Assembly: GCA_913055635.1 (NCBI GenBank)
Contig: CAJXLK010000013.1
Span: forward strand, 27,817-91,816
Direction: 5' to 3'
Source of the DNA: an uncultured Bacteroidota bacterium
GTDB taxonomy: Bacteria > Bacteroidota > Bacteroidia > Bacteroidales > UBA12077
DNA: 64,000 nt
Shown: one piece after another, positions 63,875 to 64,000 of the stretch
How the letters are laid out: every line of letters begins with the position of its first letter
Numbering within the stretch: the first letter of the stretch is position 1
Position numbers and translations under genes: made by a program
Notes under the pieces: model-generated
Told to the model about the DNA's origin: nothing
Databases searched by the model: none
What the model saw: only the letters and a program-made list of their open reading frames with translations

Positions 63875-63886
63875 GGTTCTTTGAAA
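63875..63886 (+). promoter_or_regulatory. boxA-like antitermination element
   Basis: GGTTCTTTGAAA resembles the boxA sequence (TGCTCTTTAACA in E. coli) and lies in the rRNA leader, where Nus factors bind. Confidence 0.55.
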
Positions 63887-63961
63887 TTTTGAGGTTCAAG
63901 AGTCGAACATCTTTGTCGATACTTCAGATAATCGAGCACAGGAACTAATCAACTTTTTTAT

Positions 63962-64000
63962 ACAACGAAGAGTTTGATCCTGGCTCAGGATGAACGCTAG
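63962..64000 (+). rRNA. rrs: 16S ribosomal RNA, 5' end only
   Basis: AGAGTTTGATCCTGGCTCAG (E. coli positions 8-27) begins at 63969, followed by GATGAACGCTAG. By alignment with E. coli the mature 5' end is near 63962. The gene runs off the window. Confidence 0.97.

Larger units (their letters stand above)
63379..63961. other. 583-bp rrn upstream region
   Basis: It has no coding gene. It is AT-rich near 63670-63830 and carries two rrn promoters and the transcribed leader with a boxA-like element. Confidence 0.6.

Overview
The window comes from a member of the Bacteroidota, most likely a Bacteroidales/Marinilabiliales-type organism (an inference from gene content; no full marker gene was compared). 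The evidence is: promoters of the Bacteroidota form TAnnTTTG; a short primary sigma factor without region 1.1; a Rho with a long disordered insert; a large secreted protease ending in a type IX secretion (T9SS) sorting domain; many Bacteroidota-only families (DUF5723, DUF5916, DUF5700, IPExxxVDY); and an acpP-fabF-rnc block. Pyruvate:ferredoxin oxidoreductase and a PerR/peroxiredoxin pair suggest an anaerobic or microaerobic, oxygen-sensitive life. The last 40 bases are the start of a 16S rRNA gene.

Layout. 0-10 kb: nifJ and rho (minus), rpoD, truD and rpe (plus), and an alanine/saccharopine dehydrogenase-like enzyme (minus). 10.3-10.8 kb: tmRNA with its own promoter and terminator. 10.9-13.6 kb: a decay zone holding a twice-frameshifted AAA ATPase and a DUF2807 remnant joined tail to tail in antisense with a DUF5700 metalloprotease. 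14.1-16.8 kb: two secreted proteins with curlin-like repeats, followed by a convergent LuxR-type regulator. 17.5-28.5 kb: two S9 peptidases, a response regulator, a DUF5916 outer-membrane protein, and a damaged cysK-cysE locus in which cysK has a frameshift at a G run and only the last 64 codons of cysE remain. 28.5-37.5 kb: envelope proteins (DUF5723, a large lipoprotein, a membrane-anchored 918-residue protein, a heme-type TonB-dependent receptor). 37.6-44 kb: a GNAT-like protein, Ppx/GppA, an NtrC-like regulator without a DNA-binding domain, and the T9SS protease. 44-51.4 kb: malic enzyme, YjbQ, leuS, a YitT-family membrane protein and an M23 peptidase. 51.6-56.3 kb: purN diverging from acpP-fabF-rnc-IPExxxVDY, then an M42 aminopeptidase. 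56.6-59 kb: an RprXY-like two-component system. 59-63.4 kb: C_GCAxxG_C_C protein, perR-prx, pdxK-HAD, and a Mesh1-like hydrolase. 63.7-64 kb: tandem rrn promoters and the 16S start.

How the parts may work together. The acpP-fabF-rnc block and purN/leuS/rho/rpoD/truD are core functions. perR and prx form an oxidative-stress unit with a Per-box-like operator. The curlin-like pair beside a LuxR regulator recalls the CsgD-csgBA logic of curli, but no CsgE/F/G homologue is seen here. Several non-coding structures stand out: a structured leader before truD, a perfect 19-bp inverted repeat before rpe, a degenerate 40-bp tandem array before the oligopeptidase B gene, a 41-bp tandem repeat at the 3' end of purN, and phased TTAAA repeats before the sensor kinase. 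I found no CRISPR array, no intact transposase and no prophage. The strongest candidates for something undescribed are the curlin-like locus and the truD leader RNA.
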